In this document: positions 1-7,127 of the stretch, piece after piece
Layout of the letters: the number at the start of each line of letters is the position of its first letter
How positions within the stretch are numbered: position 1 is the first letter of the stretch
Assembly: GCA_964345365.1 (NCBI GenBank)
Contig: CAYFQR010000024.1
Coordinates: 1 to 23,038, forward strand
DNA: 23,038 nt
From: RUG754 sp964345365
Lineage (GTDB): Bacteria > Bacillota > Clostridia > Peptostreptococcales > Anaerovoracaceae
Direction: 5' to 3'
The notes under the pieces: model-generated
What the model saw: only the letters and a program-made list of their open reading frames with translations
Database searches by the model: none
What the model was told of the DNA's origin: nothing
Translations under genes and position numbers: made by a program

Positions 1-32
1 TCGCAAGCTCGGCAAAATCGCACATGGCTGAA

Positions 33-84
33 TTATACCATGTAAACATGGTATAATAATAAACTAAGTTGGAACCAACGGAGG
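33..84 (+). promoter_or_regulatory. alaS promoter region: extended -10 inside an inverted repeat, plus ribosome binding site
   Basis: An 11-bp inverted repeat with a TAAA loop occupies 32-42 and 47-57. Its right arm contains a perfect extended -10 element, TGG followed by TATAAT at 52-57. No good -35 is visible; TGAATT at 29-34 is the best at 17-bp spacing. A small hairpin (GTTGG/CCAAC, 68-79) abuts the GGAGG at 80-84, which lies 13 nt before the alaS ATG, a long spacing. The first 31 bases could hold the end of an upstream gene (one frame reads to a TGA at 29-31), but too little is present to say. Promoter function is inferred from sequence match only. Confidence 0.45.
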
Positions 85-97
85 AAATTAATATTTT

Positions 98-2713
98 ATG
101 AAAAAACTCGGTGTGAATGAAATAAGAAAAGCGTTTCTTGACTTTTATGAATCAAAGGATCACTATGTCGGCAAATCCGCCAGCCTGATACCGAAGAACG
201 ACAAATCCATTTTAATTATAAATTCCGGAATGGCTCCGTTGAAAGCATATTTTGCAGGGACGGAAACGCCGCCGAAAAGGAGAATGTGTACCTGCCAGAA
301 ATGTATAAGAACAGGGGATATTGACAATGTGGGCCATACTTCAAGACACGGTACGTTTTTCGAGATGCTCGGCAGCTTCAGCTTCGGCGACTATTTTAAG
401 AAGGAAAGTATTGCATGGGGAGTTGAGTTTCTGACGGAGCATTTGGGCTTTGAGATGGAAAGGCTTTGGGCAACCGTATATCTCGATGATGACGAAGCTG
501 TTGAAATATGGAAAAATAACGGCATGGATCCCTCGCACATCGTCAGGCTCGGCAAAGAGGATAATTTCTGGGAAATAGGGCTCGGACCTTGCGGACCCGA
601 CTCTGAAATCTTCTATGACAGAGGGGAAGAACGGGGCTGCGGCAGCCCTGACTGCAGACCGGGCTGTGATTGCGACAGATTCATAGAGATATGGAACCAT
701 GTTTTCACTCAGTTTTCAAAAGAAGAGGACGGTTCGTACACTGATTTATCAAACCCTAATATCGATACGGGTATGGGACTTGAAAGAATGGCTTGTGTAA
801 TGCAGGATACATTGTCGATATTTGATGTTGACACCATTAAATATATTATGGATGGCGTTGTAGAGCTTTCAGGTGTGAGCTATCACGGAGGCAAAAAAGA
901 CAGCGATGTTTCATTAAGAATCATTACCGACCACCTTAGAGCGATGACATTCATGATAAGTGACGGAATAATGCCGTCTAATGAAGGCAGGGGCTATGTA
1001 CTGAGAAGAATCATAAGGCGTGCCGCGAGACACGGCAGGCTGCTCGGGATTGAGGGAGCGTTTCTTTCGGAGCTTTGTGACAGGGTAATTGCGGTTTCGG
1101 GAGAAGCTTACCCTGAACTCGTCGAACAGAAAGACTATATTAAAAAAATAATCAGCGTAGAGGAAGATAATTTCACATCTACCATTGACAAGGGCGAAGA
1201 AATAATTTCCGAGTACATCGAAGAGCTGAAAAAAGAAGGAAGCACGGTTTTAAGCGGAGAAAAAACCTTCAAGCTGTATGACACATACGGGTTCCCGCTT
1301 GAACTCACACAGGAAATACTCGCAGACTTGGGATATAAAGCCGACGAAGAAGGTTTTAAGGCGCATATGCAGGCTCAAAAAGAGCTTGCAAGGAAGAATA
1401 GAAAGTCAAGTGAAGATGAGGGCTGGGACTCCAAGACCATTGACTTGGACATACCGGATACGATATTCAAGGGATATCTTAATACAAGCTGCAACGGTAA
1501 AGTTCTTGCAATAATTAAAGACGGTGTTCTCGTAAATTCCGTTGAAGCCGGAGATAAAGCAAACGTCATATTTGATGAAACGCCTTTCTATGCGGAAGGC
1601 GGCGGACAGGTTTCCGATATCGGTTTTATGTCGACCGAGTCGCTTTCCGCCGACGTTCATAAGGTTGAGAAGAAGGATGGCTTATATTACCATCAGATTT
1701 CGGTTGTAACGGGTAAGATTAGTCTTGGTGACGAAATTAAACTCGATGTCGATGTACTTAAAAGACGTATGACCGAGAGAAACCATACCGCAACACATCT
1801 TTTACAAAAAGCGCTCAGGGAAGTTGTCGGAAGTCATGTACACCAAGCAGGTTCCATGAACAATGATAAGATGCTCAGATTCGACTTCTCTCATTTCGAA
1901 GCTCTTACATCTGAGCAGCTGAAAGCTGTTGAAGATATGGTTAACGAGCAAATCAACCTTTTCCTGCCTGTCAACACTGCCGAAATGTCGGTAGAAGAAG
2001 CTGATGCAATGGGTGCAATGGCATTATTCGGAGAAAAATACGGCTCTTGTGTAAGGGTTGTAAGCACAGGGGATTGGTCAGCAGAGCTATGTGGCGGCAC
2101 ACATGTCAGAAATACCGGAGAAATCGGTGCTTTTAAGATTCTTTCCGAGGGCGGCGTAGCGTCGGGAGTCAGAAGAATTGAAGCTGTTACCGGATTTGGT
2201 GTTCTTGCCGTTGCTAATGAAAACGAAGAAACATTAAATGAGCTTTCCGAGATTCTAAAAGCAAATAAGAGTGCGGTAATAGAAAAAGCAAGGTCGGTTG
2301 TGGATGAGCTCAAGTCACATAAAAGAGAACTTGAAGAAATCAAAAAAGAACTCTCATCGGGTGAGGCCGAAGTGCTTGTTAAGAATGCCAAAGAAATAAA
2401 CGGAATCAAGCTCATAACTGCCGAATTTGAAGATAAAAATATCAATGACTTAAGAAGCCTTTCAGATGATATAAAAGCAGGGAATAAGGGTATATGTATA
2501 GTACTTGCCACAGTAACAGACTCAAAGGTCACTTTCCTGGTATCACTTACGGATGATTTGGTAGAGAAGGGACTTCACGCAGGCAATATGATAAAACAGA
2601 TTGCTGCGGTTTGCGGCGGCGGCGGAGGCGGCAAGGCTGACATAGCTCAAGCAGGAGGTAAAGACCCTTCTAAAATAAAAGAAGCTCTTAAATTAGCAGA
2701 AACACTTATATAA
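98..2713 (+). CDS. alaS: alanine-tRNA ligase
   Basis: Class II aminoacyl-tRNA synthetase that charges tRNA-Ala with alanine in the cytoplasm. At 871 residues it has the normal full length. The class II catalytic core and tRNA-recognition region fill roughly residues 1-450. The editing domain carries the zinc-binding HTATH at 563-567 and the Cys665-GGT-His669 motif, so mischarged Ser- or Gly-tRNA-Ala can be cleared. The C-Ala tail ends with the typical glycine-rich run followed by KADIAQAGG. The ATG at 98 gives the canonical KKLGVNEIRKAF start. It is the first gene of a co-directional run with ireB (21 nt downstream) and ruvX, an arrangement conserved across Firmicutes. No T-box leader is recognisable in the 97 bases available. 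Nothing is broken or missing in the protein. Confidence 0.98.
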   Translation: MKKLGVNEIRKAFLDFYESKDHYVGKSASLIPKNDKSILIINSGMAPLKAYFAGTETPPKRRMCTCQKCIRTGDIDNVGHTSRHGTFFEMLGSFSFGDYFKKESIAWGVEFLTEHLGFEMERLWATVYLDDDEAVEIWKNNGMDPSHIVRLGKEDNFWEIGLGPCGPDSEIFYDRGEERGCGSPDCRPGCDCDRFIEIWNHVFTQFSKEEDGSYTDLSNPNIDTGMGLERMACVMQDTLSIFDVDTIKYIMDGVVELSGVSYHGGKKDSDVSLRIITDHLRAMTFMISDGIMPSNEGRGYVLRRIIRRAARHGRLLGIEGAFLSELCDRVIAVSGEAYPELVEQKDYIKKIISVEEDNFTSTIDKGEEIISEYIEELKKEGSTVLSGEKTFKLYDTYGFPLELTQEILADLGYKADEEGFKAHMQAQKELARKNRKSSEDEGWDSKTIDLDIPDTIFKGYLNTSCNGKVLAIIKDGVLVNSVEAGDKANVIFDETPFYAEGGGQVSDIGFMSTESLSADVHKVEKKDGLYYHQISVVTGKISLGDEIKLDVDVLKRRMTERNHTATHLLQKALREVVGSHVHQAGSMNNDKMLRFDFSHFEALTSEQLKAVEDMVNEQINLFLPVNTAEMSVEEADAMGAMALFGEKYGSCVRVVSTGDWSAELCGGTHVRNTGEIGAFKILSEGGVASGVRRIEAVTGFGVLAVANENEETLNELSEILKANKSAVIEKARSVVDELKSHKRELEEIKKELSSGEAEVLVKNAKEINGIKLITAEFEDKNINDLRSLSDDIKAGNKGICIVLATVTDSKVTFLVSLTDDLVEKGLHAGNMIKQIAAVCGGGGGGKADIAQAGGKDPSKIKEALKLAETLI

Positions 2714-2734
2714 CTCTAAACAGGAGGCACTGAA

Positions 2735-2974
2735 ATGGAAAAAAACACTATAATGTTCGATGCATTCAAAACACAGAAGACATACAAACAGATTTTAACT
2801 GAAGTTTATGATGCATTGGAAGAGAAGGACTATAACCCTATTGACCAGTTGGTCGGATATCTCATTTCGGGAGATCCTTCGTACATTACCAGCTATAACA
2901 ATGCCAGGACACTTATTAAGGGCGTGGACAGGGATGAACTTATAGCTGAACTTCTGAAGAAATATCTTGACTAA
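2735..2974 (+). CDS. ireB: IreB family regulatory phosphoprotein (UPF0297/DUF965)
   Basis: A 79-residue protein of the IreB (UPF0297) family, recognised from its length, the TYKQILTEVYDALEEKDYNPIDQLVGY-type core (about residues 16-43), and its position between alaS and ruvX, where this family sits in most Firmicutes. In Enterococcus the homologue is phosphorylated on N-terminal threonines by the PASTA-domain kinase IreK and restrains cephalosporin resistance; a threonine is present here at residue 5. Whether it is phosphorylated in this organism is inference. An AGGAGG lies upstream of the ATG (2722-2727), so translation should be strong. The gene almost certainly shares the alaS transcript. 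Confidence 0.95.
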   Translation: MEKNTIMFDAFKTQKTYKQILTEVYDALEEKDYNPIDQLVGYLISGDPSYITSYNNARTLIKGVDRDELIAELLKKYLD

Positions 2975-2989
2975 GAGAGGGTTATCTAA

Positions 2990-3418
2990 TTGAGCAGAAA
3001 AATCGGACTTGACGTCGGAGATAAAACCGTAGGTATTGCCATCTCCGACGAGCTTGGAATTACCGCACAACCGCTTATGACAATTGAGAGAGTCGGCATA
3101 AGAAAGGATACCGGTAAGATTCTTGATATGGTAAAAGAATATGACTGTGACACGATAGTCATAGGTTTGAATGTGGGGTTAGACGGTGAAGACACGCCGC
3201 AGACCGAGAAAGTCAGAGAGTTTAGAACCATGCTTGAAAACAAGATGCGCTCTAATGCTATAAAAGGCGTCGAATGTGTCTGGCAGGATGAGAGATTCAC
3301 CACTGTCATGGCGGAGCGCGTATTGATTGAGGCGAATGTCAGGAGAGAAGACAGAAAAAGATATATTGATAAACAGGCTGCTTCCATAATACTTCAAAGC
3401 TATCTTGACTCACACTAA
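2990..3418 (+). CDS. ruvX: RuvX/YqgF family Holliday junction resolvase-like nuclease
   Basis: A 142-residue RNase H-fold protein of the YqgF/RuvX family, implicated in Holliday junction resolution and, in Escherichia coli, 16S pre-rRNA 5' end processing. The acidic active-site positions are present: Asp8 in GLDVGDKTVGIA, Glu101 in QDERFTT and Asp127 in YIDKQAAS. The loop normally reading VGLP..MDG is IGLNVGLDG here (59-66), without the usual proline. The start is TTG at 2990, supported by GAGAGGG about 9 nt upstream and by the family N-terminus beginning just before the first beta strand. It lies 15 nt after ireB, in the same operon. Confidence 0.95.
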   Translation: MSRKIGLDVGDKTVGIAISDELGITAQPLMTIERVGIRKDTGKILDMVKEYDCDTIVIGLNVGLDGEDTPQTEKVREFRTMLENKMRSNAIKGVECVWQDERFTTVMAERVLIEANVRREDRKRYIDKQAASIILQSYLDSH

Positions 3419-3429
3419 AAGGAGGTTGG

Positions 3430-3987
3430 ATGAAAAAATACAAATATTTAATTTTAACGATTATTTTAGTTTTAGCCGCAACTATAATGACAGGTTGCGG
3501 TGCAGATAATAACAATATCGAAAACGGTGAGGTGACAACATCGACTGACACAAATTCCGGCACTGCAACCGATGTGAGCAATCAAGCCGGTACATTTATT
3601 GCTGACGGTGCAAATGATGCGGACGCTGATATTCCCGAAGGTTATTTCACAAGGGTCGGAAACGAGAAAATAACAGTTGCGATACCTATTACATGGAAAG
3701 ACAAGTATTATGCGGTAATTGATGAAGACACCGTAATGCTCTATCAGAAACAGGCGATACATAAGGGAGTCGGGAGACTGTGTCGGTTTGAAATTTTTAC
3801 CGATGATTCATATAAGGAAATCCCGTGGGGTTATGATATTGTAACCCAAGAGGGAGAAAAAACTCTTATAGTTCAGTATCCTTCCGATGTACAGTCGGAT
3901 ATCGAAGATGAAATGTCAATGAAAGAATACAATGAAATGTATAAGATGTTAAGCAAGGTTGTAACAACCGCCAAGATGAAAGATTAA
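3430..3987 (+). CDS. putative membrane lipoprotein, function unknown
   Basis: A 185-residue predicted lipoprotein. The N-terminus has lysines, a hydrophobic stretch (about residues 7-20) and a lipobox-like IMTGC, so Cys23 should be lipidated and the protein anchored on the outer face of the membrane. A Thr/Asn/Ser/Asp-rich linker (about 25-60) follows, then a compact domain of roughly 125 residues that I do not recognise. AGGAGG (3421-3426) precedes the ATG by 3 nt, a tight spacing. It starts 11 nt after ruvX and its TAA overlaps the next gene's ATG by one base, so it is probably co-translated with the SGNH hydrolase. A role at the cell surface is inference. Confidence 0.8.
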   Translation: MKKYKYLILTIILVLAATIMTGCGADNNNIENGEVTTSTDTNSGTATDVSNQAGTFIADGANDADADIPEGYFTRVGNEKITVAIPITWKDKYYAVIDEDTVMLYQKQAIHKGVGRLCRFEIFTDDSYKEIPWGYDIVTQEGEKTLIVQYPSDVQSDIEDEMSMKEYNEMYKMLSKVVTTAKMKD

Positions 3988-4622
3988 TGATAACTATTCT
4001 ATGCTACGGCGATTCAAATACATACGGATATAATCCTGTAAACGGTTTCAGGTATCCCAAGAATGTCAGGTGGACCGGTGTTTTAGCTAAGCTTATGGGG
4101 CCTGAATTTAATATTATAGAAGAGGGCTGTAACGGCAGGACAACTATATATGACGATCCGGAAGAAGGTTGGAAAAACGGATTGGACTACCTTAAGCCAT
4201 GCCTTAATTCACATAAGCCCATAGATGTAGTTATTCTCATGCTCGGCAGCAACGACCTTAAAACTTGCTTCGCGGCATCTGCTGCGGATATAGCCGGCGG
4301 TGCAAGTGTGCTTATTGATACGATAATTAAATTTTTGGAAGTTAAGCAGGGGTTTGCGCCTAAGATTATACTTGTTTCGCCTTCTGTGATAGGAGAGGGG
4401 ATTGAATTTTCTCCTTTTAACTTCGCATTTGACCGTACAGCAATCGAACGGTCAAAGGAATTCAGCAGAGAGTACGAAAAAATTGCAAGTAATAAGAACT
4501 GTTTGTTTTTCGATGCTGCAAAATATGCGATTCCAAGCGAAGAAGACTCCCTTCATCTTACACCGGAATCACATTTCAATTTAGCAAATGGATTACATAA
4601 ATTCGTTATTGAAAACATATAG
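3987..4622 (+). CDS. SGNH/GDSL family hydrolase (arylesterase/lysophospholipase L1-like)
   Basis: A 211-residue SGNH-fold esterase. Block I is GDSN with catalytic Ser10; block II contributes the glycine/asparagine in EEGCNGRTT (about 45-53); block III is GSND with Asn89; block V is DSLH with Asp187 and His190, completing the triad. There is no signal peptide, so the enzyme is likely cytoplasmic. Family members deacylate esters such as lysophospholipids, arylesters or acetylated sugars; the substrate cannot be read from sequence. Its ATG shares one base with the preceding lipoprotein's stop codon, suggesting translational coupling, and a terminator follows 48 nt after its stop. It closes the alaS transcription unit. 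Confidence 0.88.
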   Translation: MITILCYGDSNTYGYNPVNGFRYPKNVRWTGVLAKLMGPEFNIIEEGCNGRTTIYDDPEEGWKNGLDYLKPCLNSHKPIDVVILMLGSNDLKTCFAASAADIAGGASVLIDTIIKFLEVKQGFAPKIILVSPSVIGEGIEFSPFNFAFDRTAIERSKEFSREYEKIASNKNCLFFDAAKYAIPSEEDSLHLTPESHFNLANGLHKFVIENI

Positions 4623-4669
4623 TCTTGCCTGTTTACTTAATAATTTGAATGAACTCCTATATCAGCATC

Positions 4670-4710
4670 AACCTACACAAGTTAAATTTTGATTTACATG
4701 TAGGTTTTTT
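4670..4710 (+). terminator. rho-independent terminator after the SGNH hydrolase gene
   Basis: An 8-bp stem AACCTACA/TGTAGGTT (4670-4677 with 4699-4706) is extended inward by an imperfect GTTAAAT/ATTTAC stem and followed directly by a run of six T (4705-4710). It ends the alaS-to-hydrolase transcript. Its 3' half also contains the -35 element of the next promoter. Confidence 0.8.
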
Positions 4711-4720
4711 GTGTTACAAT
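4693..4720 (+). promoter_or_regulatory. predicted sigma-A promoter for the radical SAM gene
   Basis: TTTACA (4693-4698), a 16-bp spacer and TACAAT (4715-4720), with TGT directly upstream making an extended -10. The -35 lies within the terminator stem of the upstream unit. A transcript from here would have a leader of about 90 nt. Confidence 0.6.
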
Positions 4721-4753
4721 AAGATTAAGAAAAAATAATGTTTTATGTATAAG

Positions 4754-4774
4754 TTTTCAATGAAACATTGAAAA
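4754..4774. repeat. perfect 9-bp inverted repeat in the radical SAM gene leader
   Basis: TTTTCAATG and CATTGAAAA flank an AAA centre. It lies about 30 nt downstream of the predicted transcription start and 40 nt before the start codon, so it could be an operator or an RNA hairpin. No known operator family matches convincingly. Confidence 0.55.
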
Positions 4775-4815
4775 GCGGAATTTGAATTAATATATAGAAA
4801 ATGAGAGGGGACGAT

Positions 4816-5421
4816 ATGGAATACATAGGTAATGTATTTTATGAATATGGCGGCGGGCTCTACGCAAACATCACCAATCGTTGCCCTTGCAGGTGCAATT
4901 TTTGCATCAGGAATATGACCGATGCGTTAGGTGATGCGGATTCTCTATGGCTTAAGCGTGAGCCGGCCTTAGAAGAAGTGAAATCACTCTTGGATGAATG
5001 GGAGCTTGATAACTATGATGAGCTGATTTTTTGCGGTTACGGTGAACCGACGGAGAGAATTGATGTTCTTCTCGAAACCGCAAAATACGCAAAAGAAAAA
5101 CAACCGAACATCAGAATTAGGATAAATACAAACGGACTTTCTGACTTAATAAACGGTCGTGATACTACAAAAGAATTAAAAGACATAGTTGATTCGATTT
5201 CTATAAGTCTTAACGAGATGAATGCAGATGAATATGTTAAACTCTGTCACCCAAAGTTCGGTGCGGCAGCGTATGACGCCATGCTCGATTACACCGGGAG
5301 GGTAAAATCTTATGTAAGTGATGTTACAATGTCTGTGGTAGGGTTCAGCATTCCCAAGTCACATATAGAACCTTGCCGAAAAATAGCTGAAAAAATCGGG
5401 GTTAAATTCAGAATCAGGTAG
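4816..5421 (+). CDS. radical SAM protein of the TatD-linked family
   Basis: A short (201-residue) radical SAM protein. The 4Fe-4S site is Cys23-x3-Cys27-x2-Cys30 within NRCPCRCNFC, with an additional cysteine at 25. The CGYGEPT motif that follows is typical of the SAM-binding strand. Overall length and sequence fit the TatD-associated radical SAM family, whose members usually sit beside or are fused to a TatD-type nuclease; the chemical reaction is not known. No tatD gene lies in this window. I chose the ATG at 4816 rather than the in-frame ATG at 4801 because GAGAGGGG at 4803-4810 is then a well-spaced ribosome binding site. It is preceded by its own promoter and followed 41 nt later by the tRNA deacylase gene. 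Confidence 0.85.
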   Translation: MEYIGNVFYEYGGGLYANITNRCPCRCNFCIRNMTDALGDADSLWLKREPALEEVKSLLDEWELDNYDELIFCGYGEPTERIDVLLETAKYAKEKQPNIRIRINTNGLSDLINGRDTTKELKDIVDSISISLNEMNADEYVKLCHPKFGAAAYDAMLDYTGRVKSYVSDVTMSVVGFSIPKSHIEPCRKIAEKIGVKFRIR

Positions 5422-5462
5422 GATGGCATTCTTCATTTTCGACTTGAAGGGAGGATTGTTAT

Positions 5463-5951
5463 ATGGAATTATTTAAGCAAGTTGAAGCTAAATTAAAAGA
5501 ACTTGATATTGAAGTTGAAACGGTTAATCATGAACCCGCTGTCACCATGGAGCTTGCAGATAAATTTATTGAGGGAGTAGATGGTGTAAGAACTAAAACA
5601 ATGTTCCTGACCAACAAAAAGAAAACCGATTTTTATCTTATAATAATGGACAGCTCTAAGAGATTGAATATGGATAGATTTAAGGAAATTGTTTCGGAAA
5701 AACAGATAAAGTTCGCATCTGACGACAGCCTGTATGAAAAAATGCGGCTTATGCCGGGTGTTGTTTCCCCGTTCGGTTTATTGAATAACCAAGATAAAGA
5801 TATCAGAGTATTTTTTGACAAGGAGATTATGTCGGAAGACAGGTTGAGTTTTCATCCGAATACGAACGAGAAGACAATCTTTATAAAAATACCGGACATA
5901 CTTAAATTTTTAGATGCAATAGGTTATGAGGCTGAAATAATAGAAATATAA
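5463..5951 (+). CDS. YbaK/ProX-type aminoacyl-tRNA deacylase (prolyl-tRNA editing domain protein)
   Basis: A 162-residue stand-alone editing-domain protein of the YbaK/ProX (PrdX) superfamily. Members hydrolyse mischarged tRNA in trans, typically Ala- or Cys-tRNA-Pro. Landmarks are the N-terminal NHEPAVTMELAD segment, Lys45 in the region where the catalytic lysine of ProXp-ala lies, and the glycine loop PGVVSPFGLLN (98-108) that is the family signature. Substrate choice cannot be settled from sequence; the PrdX branch (Ala-tRNA-Pro) fits best by overall form. GGGAGG (5451-5456 region) precedes the ATG. It is probably expressed with the preceding radical SAM gene and the following acetyltransferase gene. 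Confidence 0.87.
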   Translation: MELFKQVEAKLKELDIEVETVNHEPAVTMELADKFIEGVDGVRTKTMFLTNKKKTDFYLIIMDSSKRLNMDRFKEIVSEKQIKFASDDSLYEKMRLMPGVVSPFGLLNNQDKDIRVFFDKEIMSEDRLSFHPNTNEKTIFIKIPDILKFLDAIGYEAEIIEI

Positions 5952-6005
5952 CAACATCAAAAAACAACTTGGAAATTTCCGATTAATAATGTAAAGGATG
6001 CGAAA

Positions 6006-6467
6006 ATGATAAGAAGATGTACATTGGCTGATAAAGAAATATGGTGTGAACTAAATAAAGAATTTATGTCTTACGAATATGAAGATGAGAATGTTTGGGA
6101 AAACCCTCTGGAAAAAGGGGATCCGGGAGTTATATTTGAGAAGATTGTAAATGACCCTCATTCGAGCAATATACTATACCTCATCGAAGACGAAGGCGAA
6201 ATAATAGGCTTCATGAATACCGCTTATTTTATGAGCATCTGGGCTCACGGCAATGTATTGTTTTTAGATGACTTTTTCATAACAGAAAGTAAAAGGGGAA
6301 AGGGCTACGGTAAAAAAGCGATAATCGAATTGGAAGCTATGCTGAAAAACGACGGATACAAGAGAGTACAGCTCATGGCGGAGGATACGAACCCTGAGGC
6401 AGTATCTTTTTATGAAAAAGAAGACTACTCAAGACAAAGAATAAATTTCTTTTGTAAGTATCTATAA
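6006..6467 (+). CDS. GNAT family N-acetyltransferase
   Basis: A 153-residue single-domain GNAT acetyltransferase. The pyrophosphate-binding loop for acetyl-CoA is R97-GKGYG-102, followed by the helix KKAIIELEAM. The beta-bulge region (FLDDFFI, about 86-92) and the C-terminal NPEAVSFYEKEDYSRQRI segment are typical of the fold. The acceptor is unknown; the acidic N-terminal half (about residues 24-38) gives no clear hint. AAAGGATG provides the ribosome binding site before the ATG at 6006. It starts 54 nt after the tRNA deacylase gene and is followed immediately by a radical SAM remnant. Confidence 0.85.
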   Translation: MIRRCTLADKEIWCELNKEFMSYEYEDENVWENPLEKGDPGVIFEKIVNDPHSSNILYLIEDEGEIIGFMNTAYFMSIWAHGNVLFLDDFFITESKRGKGYGKKAIIELEAMLKNDGYKRVQLMAEDTNPEAVSFYEKEDYSRQRINFFCKYL

Positions 6468-6474
6468 GCTATAA

Positions 6475-6852
6475 TTATGCCATGAAAACGAAGCATTTTT
6501 TGCGCCTTATATCGAAAGAATGAGAATAGGAAAGCTTCCGACATCCCTTACAATTAAGTTCTCACTAAGGCAGAGAATGGTTTACTATCTATTCTGGGCT
6601 GCTTATGGCCTCAGAATAGATAAAAATGCCTTTTTTAGCTTCTTCGGAATGAAACTTGAAAAAATGTACGGTTTGGAACTAAAGGTTGCAAAATGGCTCG
6701 GTTTCCTTAAAGAAGATAATGAAGGATATCAGCTTACAGACAAGGGCGCTTATTATTTTCACTATTATGAAAGCTACTATACATTGGCGTACATAGATGA
6801 AATGTGGGGCACAATGCGAAAAGAAGCATTCCCTAAAGAGCTTGAGTTTTGA
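6475..6852 (+). pseudogene. C-terminal remnant of a coproporphyrinogen III oxidase-like radical SAM protein
   Basis: The longest ATG-initiated reading is 110 residues from 6520, but recognisable coding similarity continues upstream in the same frame (EAFFAPYIER before that ATG) back to a stop at 6472-6474. The sequence matches the conserved tail of clostridial HemN/HemW-like radical SAM proteins: FSLRQRMVYYLFW, then GLELKVAKWLGFL, LTDKGAYYFHYYE and YIDEMWG. The whole catalytic N-terminus, including the CxxxCxxC cluster, is missing; full-length relatives are about 400-450 residues. No ribosome binding site is positioned for the ATG at 6520. It is most simply a truncated gene left behind the GNAT gene. 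A translated small C-terminal domain protein is possible but less likely. Confidence 0.75.
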
Positions 6853-6860
6853 TATTCTGT

Positions 6861-6889
6861 TTGTATATATTAACTAATCGGGATACAAT
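6861..6889 (+). promoter_or_regulatory. predicted promoter for the small lipoprotein/alkD-like unit
   Basis: TTGTAT (6861-6866), a 17-bp spacer and TACAAT (6884-6889). The -10 is good and the -35 is weak. It sits about 90 nt before a strong AGGAGG-preceded start codon and after the radical SAM remnant, where a new promoter is expected. Confidence 0.45.
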
Positions 6890-6977
6890 TAAATATAAAG
6901 AATGCTTTATATAATATTAAACAGCAAATTAAAAAGAAAAGGGTAATAGAACATTTAATTTTTCAGGAGGAAAAGAT

Positions 6978-7127
6978 ATGAAAACGAGTACTAAGCTTAT
7001 AATCTTTGGAAGTTTGGCGGTATGTGCTGTTCTGGTAGCAGGTTGTGTGGCTTATAACTGCAATAAAACTGCATGCAAAGAAACCGAATGTGAACAGGAT
7101 GAATATGTTGACGAGGATTTAGTATAA
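6978..7127 (+). CDS. small cysteine-patterned lipoprotein, 49 residues
   Basis: A 49-codon gene with a strong AGGAGG (6965-6970) seven nt before the ATG. The N-terminus (Lys2, Lys6, hydrophobic 7-21) ends in a lipobox LVAGC, so Cys23 should be lipidated. The mature part is only about 27 residues, has cysteines at 23, 28, 33 and 38 (each five residues apart), and finishes in an acidic tail (DEYVDEDLV). I do not recognise the family. The regular spacing suggests metal or disulfide chemistry at the cell surface, but this is inference. Its TAA directly abuts the GTG start of the AlkD-like gene, so the two are probably co-translated. Confidence 0.72.
   Translation: MKTSTKLIIFGSLAVCAVLVAGCVAYNCNKTACKETECEQDEYVDEDLV

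Noticed and set aside
68..84. TTGGAACCAACGG resembling the T-box core (TGGNACCGCG)
   Set aside because: The GCG part is missing, no competing terminator follows before the ATG, and no Stem I region is visible in the available leader; the match is explained by a small GTTGG/CCAAC hairpin.
1891..2532. Long open frame on the minus strand within alaS
   Set aside because: Antisense shadow of a highly conserved gene; Ser/Leu-rich translation with no domain and no ribosome binding site.
4801..4816. Upstream ATG at 4801 as the start of the radical SAM gene
   Set aside because: It would place the GAGAGGGG ribosome binding site inside the coding region; the ATG at 4816 is correctly spaced and matches the family N-terminus.
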